This document shows, in pieces, positions 1 through 7,456 of a stretch of 64,000 nucleotides of DNA. Under the pieces are notes generated by a model that worked only from the letters and a program-made list of their open reading frames with translations, ran no database searches and was not told the DNA's origin. A program made the translations under genes and the position numbers. How positions within the stretch are numbered: the first letter of the stretch is position 1; each line of letters opens with the position of its first letter. The DNA lies in NCBI RefSeq assembly GCF_028369295.1, contig NZ_JAQMYP010000012.1, forward strand, positions 62,001 through 126,000, read 5' to 3'. This DNA comes from Streptomyces sp. HD (lineage in GTDB: Bacteria; Actinomycetota; Actinomycetes; Streptomycetales; Streptomycetaceae).

Positions 1-103
1 CCACGCCGAGCACGGCGTCGGGCTTCCGCCCGAGCAGCTGGGCCATGGCCTCGGCTATCAGCTCGCCACCCGCCTTGGCGTCCGGAACGATGACAACTTC
101 CAC
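1..103 (-). CDS. nagB: Glucosamine-6-phosphate deaminase, N-terminal fragment
   Basis: Only the first ~34 codons lie in the window; the gene runs off the left edge. Reading from a GTG at 103 the protein begins (M)EVVIVPDAKAGGEL and continues to LLGRKPDAVLG, the typical NagB start leading into the GVATGSTP sugar-phosphate loop, which lies beyond the edge. NagB converts glucosamine-6-phosphate to fructose-6-phosphate and ammonia in the cytoplasm, feeding chitin-derived GlcNAc into glycolysis. The gene is divergent from a SIS-domain protein, and the shared upstream region carries a DasR-type palindrome, as expected for the GlcNAc regulon. The family assignment rests on a short segment but is distinctive. 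Confidence 0.8.
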   Translation of the reverse strand, partial: MEVVIVPDAKAGGELIAEAMAQLLGRKPDAVLGV

Positions 104-152
104 GCTGGGCCTGCCGATCTGAAGAGGGACTCGAAAGACATCCTGAGGGGCA

Positions 153-168
153 TGTGGTTTAGACCAAT
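153..168. promoter_or_regulatory. dre site (probable DasR operator)
   Basis: The 16-mer TGTGGTTTAGACCAAT contains TGGTTTAGACCA, one base away from the palindromic core TGGTCTAGACCA of DasR-responsive elements. It lies about 50 bp upstream of the nagB start. DasR is the GntR-family repressor of GlcNAc and chitin use in Streptomyces and is released by glucosamine-6-phosphate. A site here would control nagB and possibly the divergent SIS gene. Binding is inferred, not shown. Confidence 0.8.
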
Positions 169-330
169 CTAACAGAGCGCCCCTCGCCGGCCCAGGTGAA
201 CGCAAGCCCCGCAGACATTTCGGGAACCCGTCGGGAAGGCGTCATTCCCCGTGGGGGAGTGGAATGGAAACTGTCCACCCGAGCCGCCCTACCGAGCGCA
301 CCCACCCGCCCGCAACGTCCGCCGGAACGG

Positions 331-422
331 CCCGACCGAGGACGTCCACCCGAAAGCATCTGCCCGAGGGCCCGCCCGAACCGGACCGACCGAGGACGTC
401 CACCGGAAGGCGTCCGCCCGAG
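331..422. repeat. Two-copy imperfect 54-bp tandem repeat in the nagB/SIS intergenic region
   Basis: The string GACCGAGGACGTCCACC occurs at 334-350 and again at 388-404, exactly 54 bp apart, with similar flanks (CGAAAGCATCTGCCCGAG versus CGGAAGGCGTCCGCCCGAG). Weaker, diverged versions of the same unit can be made out on either side. The 427-bp stretch 104-530 therefore holds the dre site, presumably promoters, and this repeat. Frames remain open through it, but the low-complexity Pro/Arg-rich translations do not look like protein. Confidence 0.6.
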
Positions 423-530
423 TGCCGCCCGATGCGGACCGTCCGAGCAACCGCCCGACGGTGCCCCCGCGAACCGACAGCCGCCCTACCGCCCACGACG
501 AGCGCGAGAGCAGGAACAGGAAGGGGCCCC

Positions 531-1619
531 ATGGCCGCCGCGACCCCGTACCCTCCCGACCCCCACGCCCCGCACAACGACCGCCCCGGCCGCATCATGG
601 CGCGCGAGATGGCCGAGCAGCCCGCCGTGCTGCGCAGGATCCTGTCCGAGGGCGCCCCCGCCATCCGCACGGTCGCCCAGGAGATCGTCGCCCGCTCACC
701 CCGCTTCGTCCTGCTCACCGCCCGCGGCACCTCCGACAACGCCGCGCTCTACGCCAAGTACCTCCTGGAGATCCGCCTCGGCCTGCCCTGCGGCCTGACC
801 TCGATGTCGACCACCACGGCCTACGGTGCCCGCCCCGACCTCACCGACGTCCTCGTCATCACCGTCAGCCAGTCCGGCGGCTCACCCGACCTGGTCGCCT
901 CGACCCGGGCCGCCCGCCAGGCCGGCGCGATCACGCTCGCCGTGACCAACAACCCCGACTCACCGCTGGCCGGCGTCTCCGAGTACCACCTCGACATCAT
1001 GGCCGGACCCGAGCGTGCCCTCCCCGCGACCAAGACCTATACGGCCTCCCTTCTCGCCCTGTACCTCTTCGTCGAAGGTCTGCGCGGCGGCGACGGCGCC
1101 CCCGCCCAGCTGCTCCCGGACCTCGCCGCGAAGCTGCTCGCCCGGCAGGACGAGGTCCGCACCCTCGCCGCCCGCTACCGCTTCGCCGAGCGCATGGTCA
1201 TCACCTCCCGCGGCTACGGCTACCCCACGGCCAAGGAAGCCGCCCTGAAGATGATGGAGACCAGCTACATCCCGGCGCTCGCCTACTCCGGCGCCGACCT
1301 CCTGCACGGCCCGCTCGCCATGGTCGACAACGTCTCCCCGGTCATCGCGGTCGTCACCGACGGCAAGGGCGGCGAGGCCCTTCAGCCGGTCCTCGACCGA
1401 CTCCGCGGCCGCGGCGCCGACCTGGTCGTCATCGGCCCCCGGCACCAGGTCGAACAGGCCTCGGCCGGCTTCGTCCTGCCCACCGAGGGCGTCGCCGAGG
1501 AGGTCCAGCCGATCCTGGAGATCCTCCCGCTCCAACTCCTGGCATACGAGGTCACCATCGCCCGGGGGCAGGACCCGGACGCGCCCAGGGCTCTGGCGAA
1601 GGTGACGGAGACCCGCTGA
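531..1619 (+). CDS. SIS-domain sugar-phosphate isomerase/deaminase (GlmS isomerase-domain-like)
   Basis: This 362-residue protein consists of two tandem SIS (sugar isomerase) domains without the glutaminase domain of full GlmS. The N-terminal SIS has ARGTSDNAA and the sugar-phosphate loop VSQSGGSPD; the middle has the EKxTYT-like segment ALPATKTYTASL; the second SIS has SRGYGYPTAKEAALKMMET and SGADLLHGPLAMVD. Such isomerase-only proteins act on amino-sugar phosphates (GlmS-like isomerase, or NagB-II-type deaminase). The divergent nagB and the dre site point to GlcNAc/GlcN catabolism. The start is the ATG behind AGGAAGGGGCC. The frame stays open upstream to 264, but that extension is compositionally non-protein. 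The exact substrate is not determined. Confidence 0.87.
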   Translation: MAAATPYPPDPHAPHNDRPGRIMAREMAEQPAVLRRILSEGAPAIRTVAQEIVARSPRFVLLTARGTSDNAALYAKYLLEIRLGLPCGLTSMSTTTAYGARPDLTDVLVITVSQSGGSPDLVASTRAARQAGAITLAVTNNPDSPLAGVSEYHLDIMAGPERALPATKTYTASLLALYLFVEGLRGGDGAPAQLLPDLAAKLLARQDEVRTLAARYRFAERMVITSRGYGYPTAKEAALKMMETSYIPALAYSGADLLHGPLAMVDNVSPVIAVVTDGKGGEALQPVLDRLRGRGADLVVIGPRHQVEQASAGFVLPTEGVAEEVQPILEILPLQLLAYEVTIARGQDPDAPRALAKVTETR

Positions 1620-1650
1620 AGCTGGACCCCGCGGATCCAGAGGGCGGTCG

Positions 1651-2403
1651 CTACGTCAGTGAGCCGCCCGTCGCGTCCACCCAGCTCCCCGTCACCCACC
1701 TTCCGGCGTCCGACGCCAGAAACGCCACCACGTCCGCCACATCGGCCGGTGTCCCCACCCGGCCCAGCGCCGAATACGCCTCGGCCTGAGCCCATCCGTC
1801 CTCGGTGCCGTGCAGGAACCCGGCCGTGTTGTCCGTGTCGATGATCCCCGGCGCCACCGAGTTCACCGTGATTCCGCGCGGGCCCAGCACCTTGGACAGG
1901 TCACGCGTGAAGACGTCGAGCGCCCCCTTGGTCATGGCGTACGTCATCTTGTCCGGCATTGCCGCGGTGCGCGCCAGCCCCGAGGAGATGTTGACGACCC
2001 GCCCGCCGTCGCGCAGCCTGCCGAGGCCGTGCTTGACGATGAAGTGGGGTGCCTTCACGTTCACCGCGAAGACCCTGTCGTACTCCTGCTCGTCTATCTG
2101 GCCAAGGGGCGACGACGTGCCGATACCCGCGTTGTTGACCAGGACGTCCACGCCGTCCGCGTGGCGGTCGAACTCCTCCCACAGCGCCTCCGCATCGCCC
2201 GGCAGCCCCAGCTCGACGCCGATCGCGAACGCCGAGCCGCCCGCCGCCTCGATCGCGGTGACCGTCTCCTTAGCCGCCGCCTCGTTCCTGCCGTAGTGCA
2301 CACCGACCCGCGCCCCGTCGCGCCCCAGCCGCTCGGCGATCCCTCGCCCGATCCCCCTGCTCGCCCCCGTGACCAGAGCCGTCCTGCCCGCAAGCGCACC
2401 CAT
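1651..2403 (-). CDS. SDR-family oxidoreductase
   Basis: This 250-residue classical short-chain dehydrogenase has the N-terminal Rossmann motif TGASRGIG (about residues 13-20), the NNAG motif, the catalytic Ser in NISSGLA, and the YxxxK pair in YAMTK. The C-terminus ends in the usual VDATGG segment. It is probably NADP(H)-dependent given the basic GRN segment after strand 2; the substrate is unknown. It converges on the SIS gene, with 31 bp between stops, and is divergent from a TetR regulator. Two copies of a palindrome lie between them, so it is probably the target of that regulator, a common arrangement for detoxifying SDRs. Confidence 0.93.
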   Translation of the reverse strand: MGALAGRTALVTGASRGIGRGIAERLGRDGARVGVHYGRNEAAAKETVTAIEAAGGSAFAIGVELGLPGDAEALWEEFDRHADGVDVLVNNAGIGTSSPLGQIDEQEYDRVFAVNVKAPHFIVKHGLGRLRDGGRVVNISSGLARTAAMPDKMTYAMTKGALDVFTRDLSKVLGPRGITVNSVAPGIIDTDNTAGFLHGTEDGWAQAEAYSALGRVGTPADVADVVAFLASDAGRWVTGSWVDATGGSLT

Positions 2404-2426
2404 GCCGGCGCCCCCTTCACATTTAC

Positions 2427-2490
2427 CTAGCGGTCGATACAGAAATGACCGTAGGGCACACCGTGAACGTTTGTCTAGTGCTCGCTATAA
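2427..2490. promoter_or_regulatory. Two copies of a TetR-type operator palindrome
   Basis: CTAGCGGTCGATACAG (2427-2442) and CTAGTGCTCGCTATAA (2475-2490) share the palindromic core TAGYG-NN-CGMTA and are 48 bp apart in the same orientation. They lie in the short divergent region between the SDR and TetR starts, and the second copy immediately precedes the TetR start. This is the expected position for an autoregulatory TetR-family operator. The assignment is inferred from position and symmetry. Confidence 0.6.
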
Positions 2491-2500
2491 AATGCACTCC

Positions 2501-3142
2501 ATGGTGAGCAGCAAGGAGAGTGAGCAGACCGGGGCCAAGGCCCGTCCGGCGACCAAGCCCCGCGGCCGCCCCCGCTCCTTCGACCGCGAGACCGCCTTGG
2601 AGAAGGCGATCCTCGCCTTCTGGGAGCACGGCTACGAGGCGACGTCCGTCTCCGACCTCACACGCGTCATGGACATCGGCGCCCCGAGCCTGTACGCCGC
2701 GTTCGGTGACAAGCGGTCGCTCTTCGACGAGGTCGTCCGCGAGTACGGGGTGCGGTACGGCTCCTTCAGTGATCGCGCCCTGGCCGAGGAGCCGACCGCC
2801 CGCGCCGCCGTGGCGCGGATACTGCGCGAGGCCGCCGTGGAGTACACCGACCCCGCCCATCCGTACGGCTGTCTCGTCGTCCACGCGGCGACCAACTGCT
2901 CGACGCCCGAGGTCGAGGAGGCGCTGAGAGCACGGCGCAACGCCAACATCGCCGCGATCCGAAGCCGTATCGAAGCGGACATCGCCACCGGGGCCCTCCC
3001 GCCCCACGCCGATGCCCCCGCACTCGCCCGGCACGCCGGCGCGATCGTCCAGGGCATGTCACAACAGGCGCGCGACGGGGCGAGCCGGGAGGAACTGGAG
3101 GCACTCGCGGAAATTGCCATGGCCATCTGGCCCCGCACATGA
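2501..3142 (+). CDS. TetR/AcrR-family transcriptional regulator
   Basis: The protein has 213 residues with a basic N-terminal tail (KPRGRPRSFDRETAL). A TetR helix-turn-helix follows at about residues 30-75 (ATSVSDLTRVMDIGAPSLYAAFGDKRSLF). The C-terminal ligand domain resembles that of TetR members whose signature YGCLVV..A...C sits after the HTH, as seen in NemR/ComR-like regulators of reductases. It most likely represses the divergent SDR and itself. An in-frame ATG at 2492 and a GTG at 2504 are alternative starts; no strong ribosome site is visible for any of them, so the message may be leaderless or nearly so. Confidence 0.9.
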   Translation: MVSSKESEQTGAKARPATKPRGRPRSFDRETALEKAILAFWEHGYEATSVSDLTRVMDIGAPSLYAAFGDKRSLFDEVVREYGVRYGSFSDRALAEEPTARAAVARILREAAVEYTDPAHPYGCLVVHAATNCSTPEVEEALRARRNANIAAIRSRIEADIATGALPPHADAPALARHAGAIVQGMSQQARDGASREELEALAEIAMAIWPRT

Positions 3143-3563
3143 ACCCACACGGGTTAGGCTGCGTGATGTATGCGAGGGCGTCCTACTAGTTCTCCGAACG
3201 GTCGGAGCCCTTGTGGAAACGCCAACAGCAAACAGTCTCCAACGCATGGACACACCAGAGTGGTCTAGTCCACAATTGCGTAGGAGTGCGTAGGACAAGA
3301 ACGCACCGACTTCCGTCTTCCCCGCACAGGAAGGCGGACCGAGGAACCGGAGCTCTCTGCCCTGACTGCCCCGGCTCCTCACCCTCGGCCGACCGGGACC
3401 GCACACCCCACGGCCGATATTGCTCCGGGCTGCGGTGCCGGGAGGGTTGAGGGTCCCTCTCAGGCGCCGCGGCCCGCGGGTGTTTCCACGGCCGGATCGC
3501 CTCCAAAGTGGCTGGTTTCGAGTCATGTCCGTACCGCCAGGTACGCTCGGCCACGTGCCCTCC
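3143..3563. other. Intergenic region upstream of the PdtaS-like kinase
   Basis: These 421 bp contain no convincing gene. They hold the dre-like palindrome at 3257-3274 and presumably the kinase promoter. Open frames through it (for example on the minus strand across 3059-3703) have Arg/Ser-rich shadow composition. Confidence 0.5.
3257..3274. promoter_or_regulatory. Second dre-like palindrome
   Basis: AGAGTGGTCTAGTCCACA contains TGGTCTAGTCCA, an 11 of 12 match to the DasR core TGGTCTAGACCA, and the flanking G/C extends the symmetry (GTGG..CCAC). It lies about 290 bp upstream of the kinase start. It may be a DasR or other GntR/HutC-family operator. It is less certain than the nagB site because the neighbouring genes have no obvious amino-sugar role. 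Confidence 0.4.
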
Positions 3564-5030
3564 ATGAACGAACTCGTACGCCAGCACACGGCCCTCGACG
3601 ACTCCGACCTTGAGTGGCTCCACCTGCTGGTCTCGGAGTGGCAGCTGCTCTCCGACCTCTCCTTCGCCGACCTGGTCCTGTGGGTCCCCACGAGCGACGG
3701 CACCCGCTATGTCTCCGTGGCGCAGATGCGGCCCAACACCGGCCCGACCTCGTACCAGGACGACATGGTCGGCCACCTGGTCCCACGCGGCCGCCGCCCG
3801 ATGCTGGATGCCGCGCTCGACGAGGGCCGCATCGTCCGGGAGGGCGACCCCGAGTGGCGCGAGGAGGTGCCGGTCCGCGTCGAGTCGATTCCGGTACGAC
3901 GGGACGGGCGCGTCCTGGGAGTCATCGCGCGCAACACCAACCTGCTGACCGTCCGCACCCCGAGCCGCCTGGAGTTGACGTACCTCCAGAGCGCCTCTGA
4001 CCTCGCGCAGATGATCGCGGCCGGCTCGTTCCCGTTCGCCAACCAGCAGGTCGACATGGACGCCTCGCCCCGCGTCGGTGACGGCCTGATCCGCGTGGAC
4101 GCCGACGGCACCGTCCAGTACGCCTCCCCGAACGCGCTGTCCGCCTACCACCGCCTCGGCCTCGCCGCCGACCTCGTCGGCCACCACCTGGGCAAGACCA
4201 CCGCCGAACTCGCCCCGACCCACGGGCCGGTGGACGAGGCGCTGGCCAAGGTCGCCAGCGGCTGGGCGCCCCGCAACTTCGAGATCGAGTCCAACGACGG
4301 GGTCATCCAGTTCCGTTCGATCCCGCTCAGCCCCAAGGGCACCCGCATCGGTTCGCTGGTCCTGCTCCGGGACGTCACCGAACTTCGCCGTCGCGAACGC
4401 GAGTTGATCACCAAGGACGCGACCATCCGGGAGATCCACCACCGGGTGAAGAACAACCTCCAGACGGTGGCCGCGCTGCTCCGCCTCCAGGCCCGGCGCA
4501 TCGAGTCCGAGCGGGGCCGCGAGGCCCTCGAAGAGGCGGTGCGGCGAGTCGGCTCGATCGCGATCGTGCACGAGACGCTCTCCCAGAATCTGGACGAGCG
4601 CGTGGAGTTCGACGAGATCGCCGACCGGGTGCTGGCGATGGTCGCCGAGATCTCACCCGGCAAGGTCAACGGCCGACGCACCGGTCGCTTCGGCATCCTG
4701 GACGCCGAGGTCGCCACCCCGCTGTCGATGGTCCTGACCGAGGTCCTCCAGAACGCCCTGGAGCACGGCTTCCGCGAGGGCGACACCGGCACCGTCGAGG
4801 TCTCGGCGGTCCGTGGCGGTACGACGAAGCAGGCCCGCCTCCTGGTCACCGTCCAGGACGACGGCGTGGGCCTGCCCGAGGGATTCGACCCGCACACCGC
4901 CGGCAACCTCGGCCTGCAGATCGTACGGACCCTGGTGGAGGGCGAGTTGGGCGGCACGTTCGACATGGTCCCGGCACCGGAGCGGGGGACCCGGGTGATC
5001 CTCGACATCCCGGTGCGGGCGCACAAGTAA
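3564..5030 (+). CDS. pdtaS: Sensor histidine kinase, PdtaS-like
   Basis: This 488-residue soluble kinase starts MNELVRQHTALDD and has the H_kinase_N/GAF-like N-terminal domain with WQLLSDLSFADLVLWVP and AQMRPNTGPT. A PAS domain follows (about 185-290), then a HisKA_2 phosphoacceptor motif EIHHRVKNNLQT (His292/His293) and an HATPase_c domain with N-box NALEHG and DDGVGLP. The family includes mycobacterial PdtaS, which phosphorylates the antiterminator-type regulator PdtaR. No response regulator lies next to it, which is also the case for PdtaS. There is no transmembrane segment. Start choice follows the family N-terminus; in-frame ATG 3525 and GTG 3555 are possible. The neighbours wblE and sigH are also near pdtaS in mycobacteria. 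Confidence 0.9.
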   Translation: MNELVRQHTALDDSDLEWLHLLVSEWQLLSDLSFADLVLWVPTSDGTRYVSVAQMRPNTGPTSYQDDMVGHLVPRGRRPMLDAALDEGRIVREGDPEWREEVPVRVESIPVRRDGRVLGVIARNTNLLTVRTPSRLELTYLQSASDLAQMIAAGSFPFANQQVDMDASPRVGDGLIRVDADGTVQYASPNALSAYHRLGLAADLVGHHLGKTTAELAPTHGPVDEALAKVASGWAPRNFEIESNDGVIQFRSIPLSPKGTRIGSLVLLRDVTELRRRERELITKDATIREIHHRVKNNLQTVAALLRLQARRIESERGREALEEAVRRVGSIAIVHETLSQNLDERVEFDEIADRVLAMVAEISPGKVNGRRTGRFGILDAEVATPLSMVLTEVLQNALEHGFREGDTGTVEVSAVRGGTTKQARLLVTVQDDGVGLPEGFDPHTAGNLGLQIVRTLVEGELGGTFDMVPAPERGTRVILDIPVRAHK

Positions 5031-5040
5031 CCGCGCACAG

Positions 5041-5093
5041 GCAGGACGCACAAAGCAGAACGCACGAGCAGAACGCACGAGCAGGACGCACGA
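5041..5093. repeat. Four tandem 13-bp repeats downstream of the kinase gene
   Basis: Units GCAGAACGCACGA (5055-5067, 5068-5080), GCAGGACGCACGA (5081-5093) and a 14-bp version GCAGGACGCACAAA (5041-5054) run head to tail between the kinase stop codon and the terminator hairpin. The G/A alternation shows that the array is drifting. No function can be assigned; it is a candidate variable-number locus. Confidence 0.9.
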
Positions 5094-5124
5094 GCAAGGT
5101 GGGCCAGGACTTGCGGACAGCAAA

Positions 5125-5155
5125 GAGCCCCAGCCCGTTCAGGGGGCTGGGGCTC
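5125..5155. terminator. Bidirectional hairpin terminator
   Basis: A perfect 12-bp stem GAGCCCCAGCCC / GGGCTGGGGCTC closes a 7-nt loop, between the convergent kinase and wblE genes. It has no long T-run, as is usual for Streptomyces terminators. Confidence 0.88.
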
Positions 5156-5273
5156 AACATGCTCGTTGCCAGCATTTGCTGCGCATCGGGGGTACTGCGC
5201 GCTGCGGCTCGGGGGCGGGAGATGCGTACTCGCTGTACGCGCCGCCAAGCTCAGGCTTGCGGGGCGGGTGTTG

Positions 5274-5531
5274 TCAGGCGGAGGCCTGACGGGCCCGGTT
5301 GCGGGCGGCGCGGCGCTTCATGGCGCGGCGCTCGTCCTCGCTGAGACCACCCCAGACGCCGGAGTCCTGGCCGGACTCAAGCGCCCACTGCAGACACTGA
5401 TCCATAACGGGGCAGCGACGGCAGACGGCCTTGGCTTCCTCGATCTGCAGCAGCGCAGGACCGGTGTTGCCGATGGGGAAGAAGAGCTCGGGGTCTTCTT
5501 CGCGGCAAACGGCGTTGTGACGCCAGTCCAT
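5274..5531 (-). CDS. wblE: WhiB-family iron-sulfur regulator WblE (WhiB1-like)
   Basis: The 85-residue protein carries the four WhiB cysteines (Cys9, Cys37, Cys40, Cys46, pattern C..CxxC..C) that hold a [4Fe-4S] cluster, the GVWGG turn (58-62), and a basic C-terminal tail KRRAARNRARQ. WblE/WhiB1 is the essential, near-universal actinobacterial member, whose NO-sensitive cluster controls DNA binding and whose partner is the primary sigma factor region 4. The ATG at 5531 follows an AGGAGAGG ribosome site. A long leader (about 300 bp before the next gene) suggests complex regulation. The length fits the family exactly. Confidence 0.97.
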   Translation of the reverse strand: MDWRHNAVCREEDPELFFPIGNTGPALLQIEEAKAVCRRCPVMDQCLQWALESGQDSGVWGGLSEDERRAMKRRAARNRARQASA

Positions 5532-5850
5532 GGCTGCTACCTCTCCTTGGTATTACGTGCTGATTGCTTGTGAATGTGAACGCTTTCACGAATCCCTCAA
5601 CAAGTGAAGGGCCTACCGCCAGTTCCCTGGCGTGGGTCCTGTGATTTGAAGGGGGATTCCGGTGATCCGTGGAGGCCGGTGTTGCGGGCCGTCCCGATCG
5701 CCACGTAGAGACTCGCAAACCTCAGCGACGGATACAACCCCTTCCGGAAAGTTTTTTTTGATTCCTCGGTGTCTACTAGGTCACAGCCGTACTTCCATGG
5801 GGTGGATCCTGGCCTAAACGTTCGAGTGAAAGGACTTTGGCCCGTTCCGC
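5532..5850. other. wblE upstream region
   Basis: These 319 bp between the starts/stops of wblE and the kinase-family gene contain no plausible gene. The DNA is less GC-rich than its surroundings and includes an eight-T run at about 5752-5759, which on the minus strand is an A-run upstream of wblE. It presumably holds the wblE promoters and 5' leader, and the 3' end of the diacylglycerol-kinase gene transcript. Confidence 0.5.
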
Positions 5851-6819
5851 TCACACAATCACACGCAGTGCACGGCGTACGCCTGTGAACGTCACGCTCG
5901 TACGCAGCCCGAGGTGGTCGCCGTCCATCTGGAGGGGCAATGGGACCTTCGAATGCAAGGTGAACTGGTCCAGGTCGTGAAGTGTGACCGCGTGCTTGCC
6001 ATGGGCCCCGCGCTCGGGGGACGAAGTGAGCAACTGGGTCGCATACCGGGCAACCGCGACCGTGGACATGCGGCTGAGACCGAGTACGTCGAGCCCGGTA
6101 TCGAACGAAGCCTTAGGCGCCGCGTACACCGGACGATTGCCCAGATACGTCCATGGGGCGGTGTTGCAGACTATGGACAGCACCAAATCGGTCACCGGGT
6201 CGGCGTCCGGCCGCTCCAGGGTGATCGTGCCGTGCCGGCGGTTGGGCTCGCCCAGAAACTGGCGCGCGGCCTGGCGGAGGTAGAGGGCGTGTGTGGATTT
6301 CCGGCCGCGTTCGCGCTGCTGCTCCACACGGCCCACCACACCCGCGTCGAATCCGAGCCCCGCGTTGAAGAGGAACCAGCGGTCCGGGACCGCCTCGTCG
6401 TCGGTGCCCGGGGTGCCGGAGGTCAGGCCGAGCCCGACCGTGCGTTCGCTGCGGTCGCGCAGGGCGTCCAGGAGGGCGCCGGTCGCCTCCACGGGGTCGT
6501 TCGGCAGGCCCAGTGCGCGGGCGAAGACATTGGTGGAGCCGCCGGGAACCACGGCCAGTCCGGGGAGATGCTCCGGGTCGGGGCCCGCGTGCAGCAGGCC
6601 GTTGACGACCTCGTTCACAGTGCCGTCGCCGCCGAGGGCCACGACCAGGTCGATGTCGTCGCTCTCCGCCGCCTGCCGGCCGAGGTCGCGCGCATGGCCG
6701 CGGTACTCGGTGGTGACGGCCTCCAGCTTCATCTCGCTGGCGAGCGCGTGGATCAGGACATCGCGCGTACGTGCGCTTGTGGTGGTTGCTGCCGGATTGA
6801 CCACGAGAAGTGCACGCAT
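5851..6819 (-). CDS. Diacylglycerol kinase/sphingosine kinase-family lipid kinase
   Basis: The 322-residue protein has the DAGK catalytic fold. The N-terminal VVNPAA motif is followed by VVALGGDGTVNEVVNGLL with the GGDGTxNE nucleotide-binding loop (about residues 62-69), and PGGSTNVFARALGLP. These enzymes (DgkB, BmrU, mycobacterial Rv2252-like) phosphorylate diacylglycerol or related lipids at the membrane surface using ATP. The C-terminal half carries the beta-sandwich ending QMDGDHLG. It is divergent from a small membrane protein and lies downstream in the wblE direction. The specific lipid substrate is not known. Confidence 0.92.
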   Translation of the reverse strand: MRALLVVNPAATTTSARTRDVLIHALASEMKLEAVTTEYRGHARDLGRQAAESDDIDLVVALGGDGTVNEVVNGLLHAGPDPEHLPGLAVVPGGSTNVFARALGLPNDPVEATGALLDALRDRSERTVGLGLTSGTPGTDDEAVPDRWFLFNAGLGFDAGVVGRVEQQRERGRKSTHALYLRQAARQFLGEPNRRHGTITLERPDADPVTDLVLSIVCNTAPWTYLGNRPVYAAPKASFDTGLDVLGLSRMSTVAVARYATQLLTSSPERGAHGKHAVTLHDLDQFTLHSKVPLPLQMDGDHLGLRTSVTFTGVRRALRVIV

Positions 6820-6988
6820 GAGTTGCAGCGTACCTACTGGGGGGTACCGGGCACAGGCCGAGGTAGGGATCAAGTAAGAGATGAGGCGTGAGTCTCGACA
6901 CGGGGTGTCGCGGGCTTGGCGGGGGGCGCCGCTCCCGCACCCCGCCTCGGCCGACGAGGGCCACATCCCGGAGGGCTACCCTTCAGGG

Positions 6989-7435
6989 GTGACCCAGGAG
7001 CAGAGCCCCACCACCCCGGAAACCGCCGGTCCGCGTCCGCGGCGGCTGACGTATGCGGCCGTGCTGACCGCGCTGGAAGGGGTGGGGCTCGCCGTCGGGG
7101 GGCTCTGGGTGCTGGTGATGGGGCTCGCCGGTGATCCGGACGACCGGCAGCAGGCCGTCACGCTCGGCGTGACGCTGGTCGCCCTCGCCCTGCTGCCCCT
7201 GCTTGCCGCGCGCGGACTGTTGGCTCAGCGCAGCTGGAGCCGGGGGCCGTCCGTCATCACTCAGATCCTGGCGCTGCCGGTGGCCTACAGCCTGTTGCAG
7301 GCGGACAGCATCGCGATTCCCGCGGGGATCGCGATCGCCGCGGCCGCGATCGCCACGCTCGTGCTCCTGATCAACCCGGAGACGACCCAGGCCCTCGGGA
7401 TCCGGGGGCCCGGCAGCGCGCCCGATCAGAAGTAG
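6989..7435 (+). CDS. Small integral membrane protein of unknown function
   Basis: About 148 residues from GTG 6989: a short polar Pro-rich N-terminus, then four hydrophobic stretches (about 20-45, 55-80, 92-108 and 110-130) predicting four transmembrane helices, and a short polar tail ending GSAPDQK. The family is unknown to me; it is conserved-looking and next to the sigH locus in an ordinary Streptomyces arrangement. The start is uncertain; an upstream in-frame ATG at 6881 would add a low-complexity segment. Confidence 0.75.
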   Translation: MTQEQSPTTPETAGPRPRRLTYAAVLTALEGVGLAVGGLWVLVMGLAGDPDDRQQAVTLGVTLVALALLPLLAARGLLAQRSWSRGPSVITQILALPVAYSLLQADSIAIPAGIAIAAAAIATLVLLINPETTQALGIRGPGSAPDQK

Positions 7436-7456
7436 TCGGCTGCACCGAGGCGGCCG

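Noticed and set aside
264..530. N-terminal extension of the SIS protein
   Set aside because: Translation is Pro/Arg/Thr repeat-like, crosses the tandem repeat, and a proper ribosome site precedes ATG 531.
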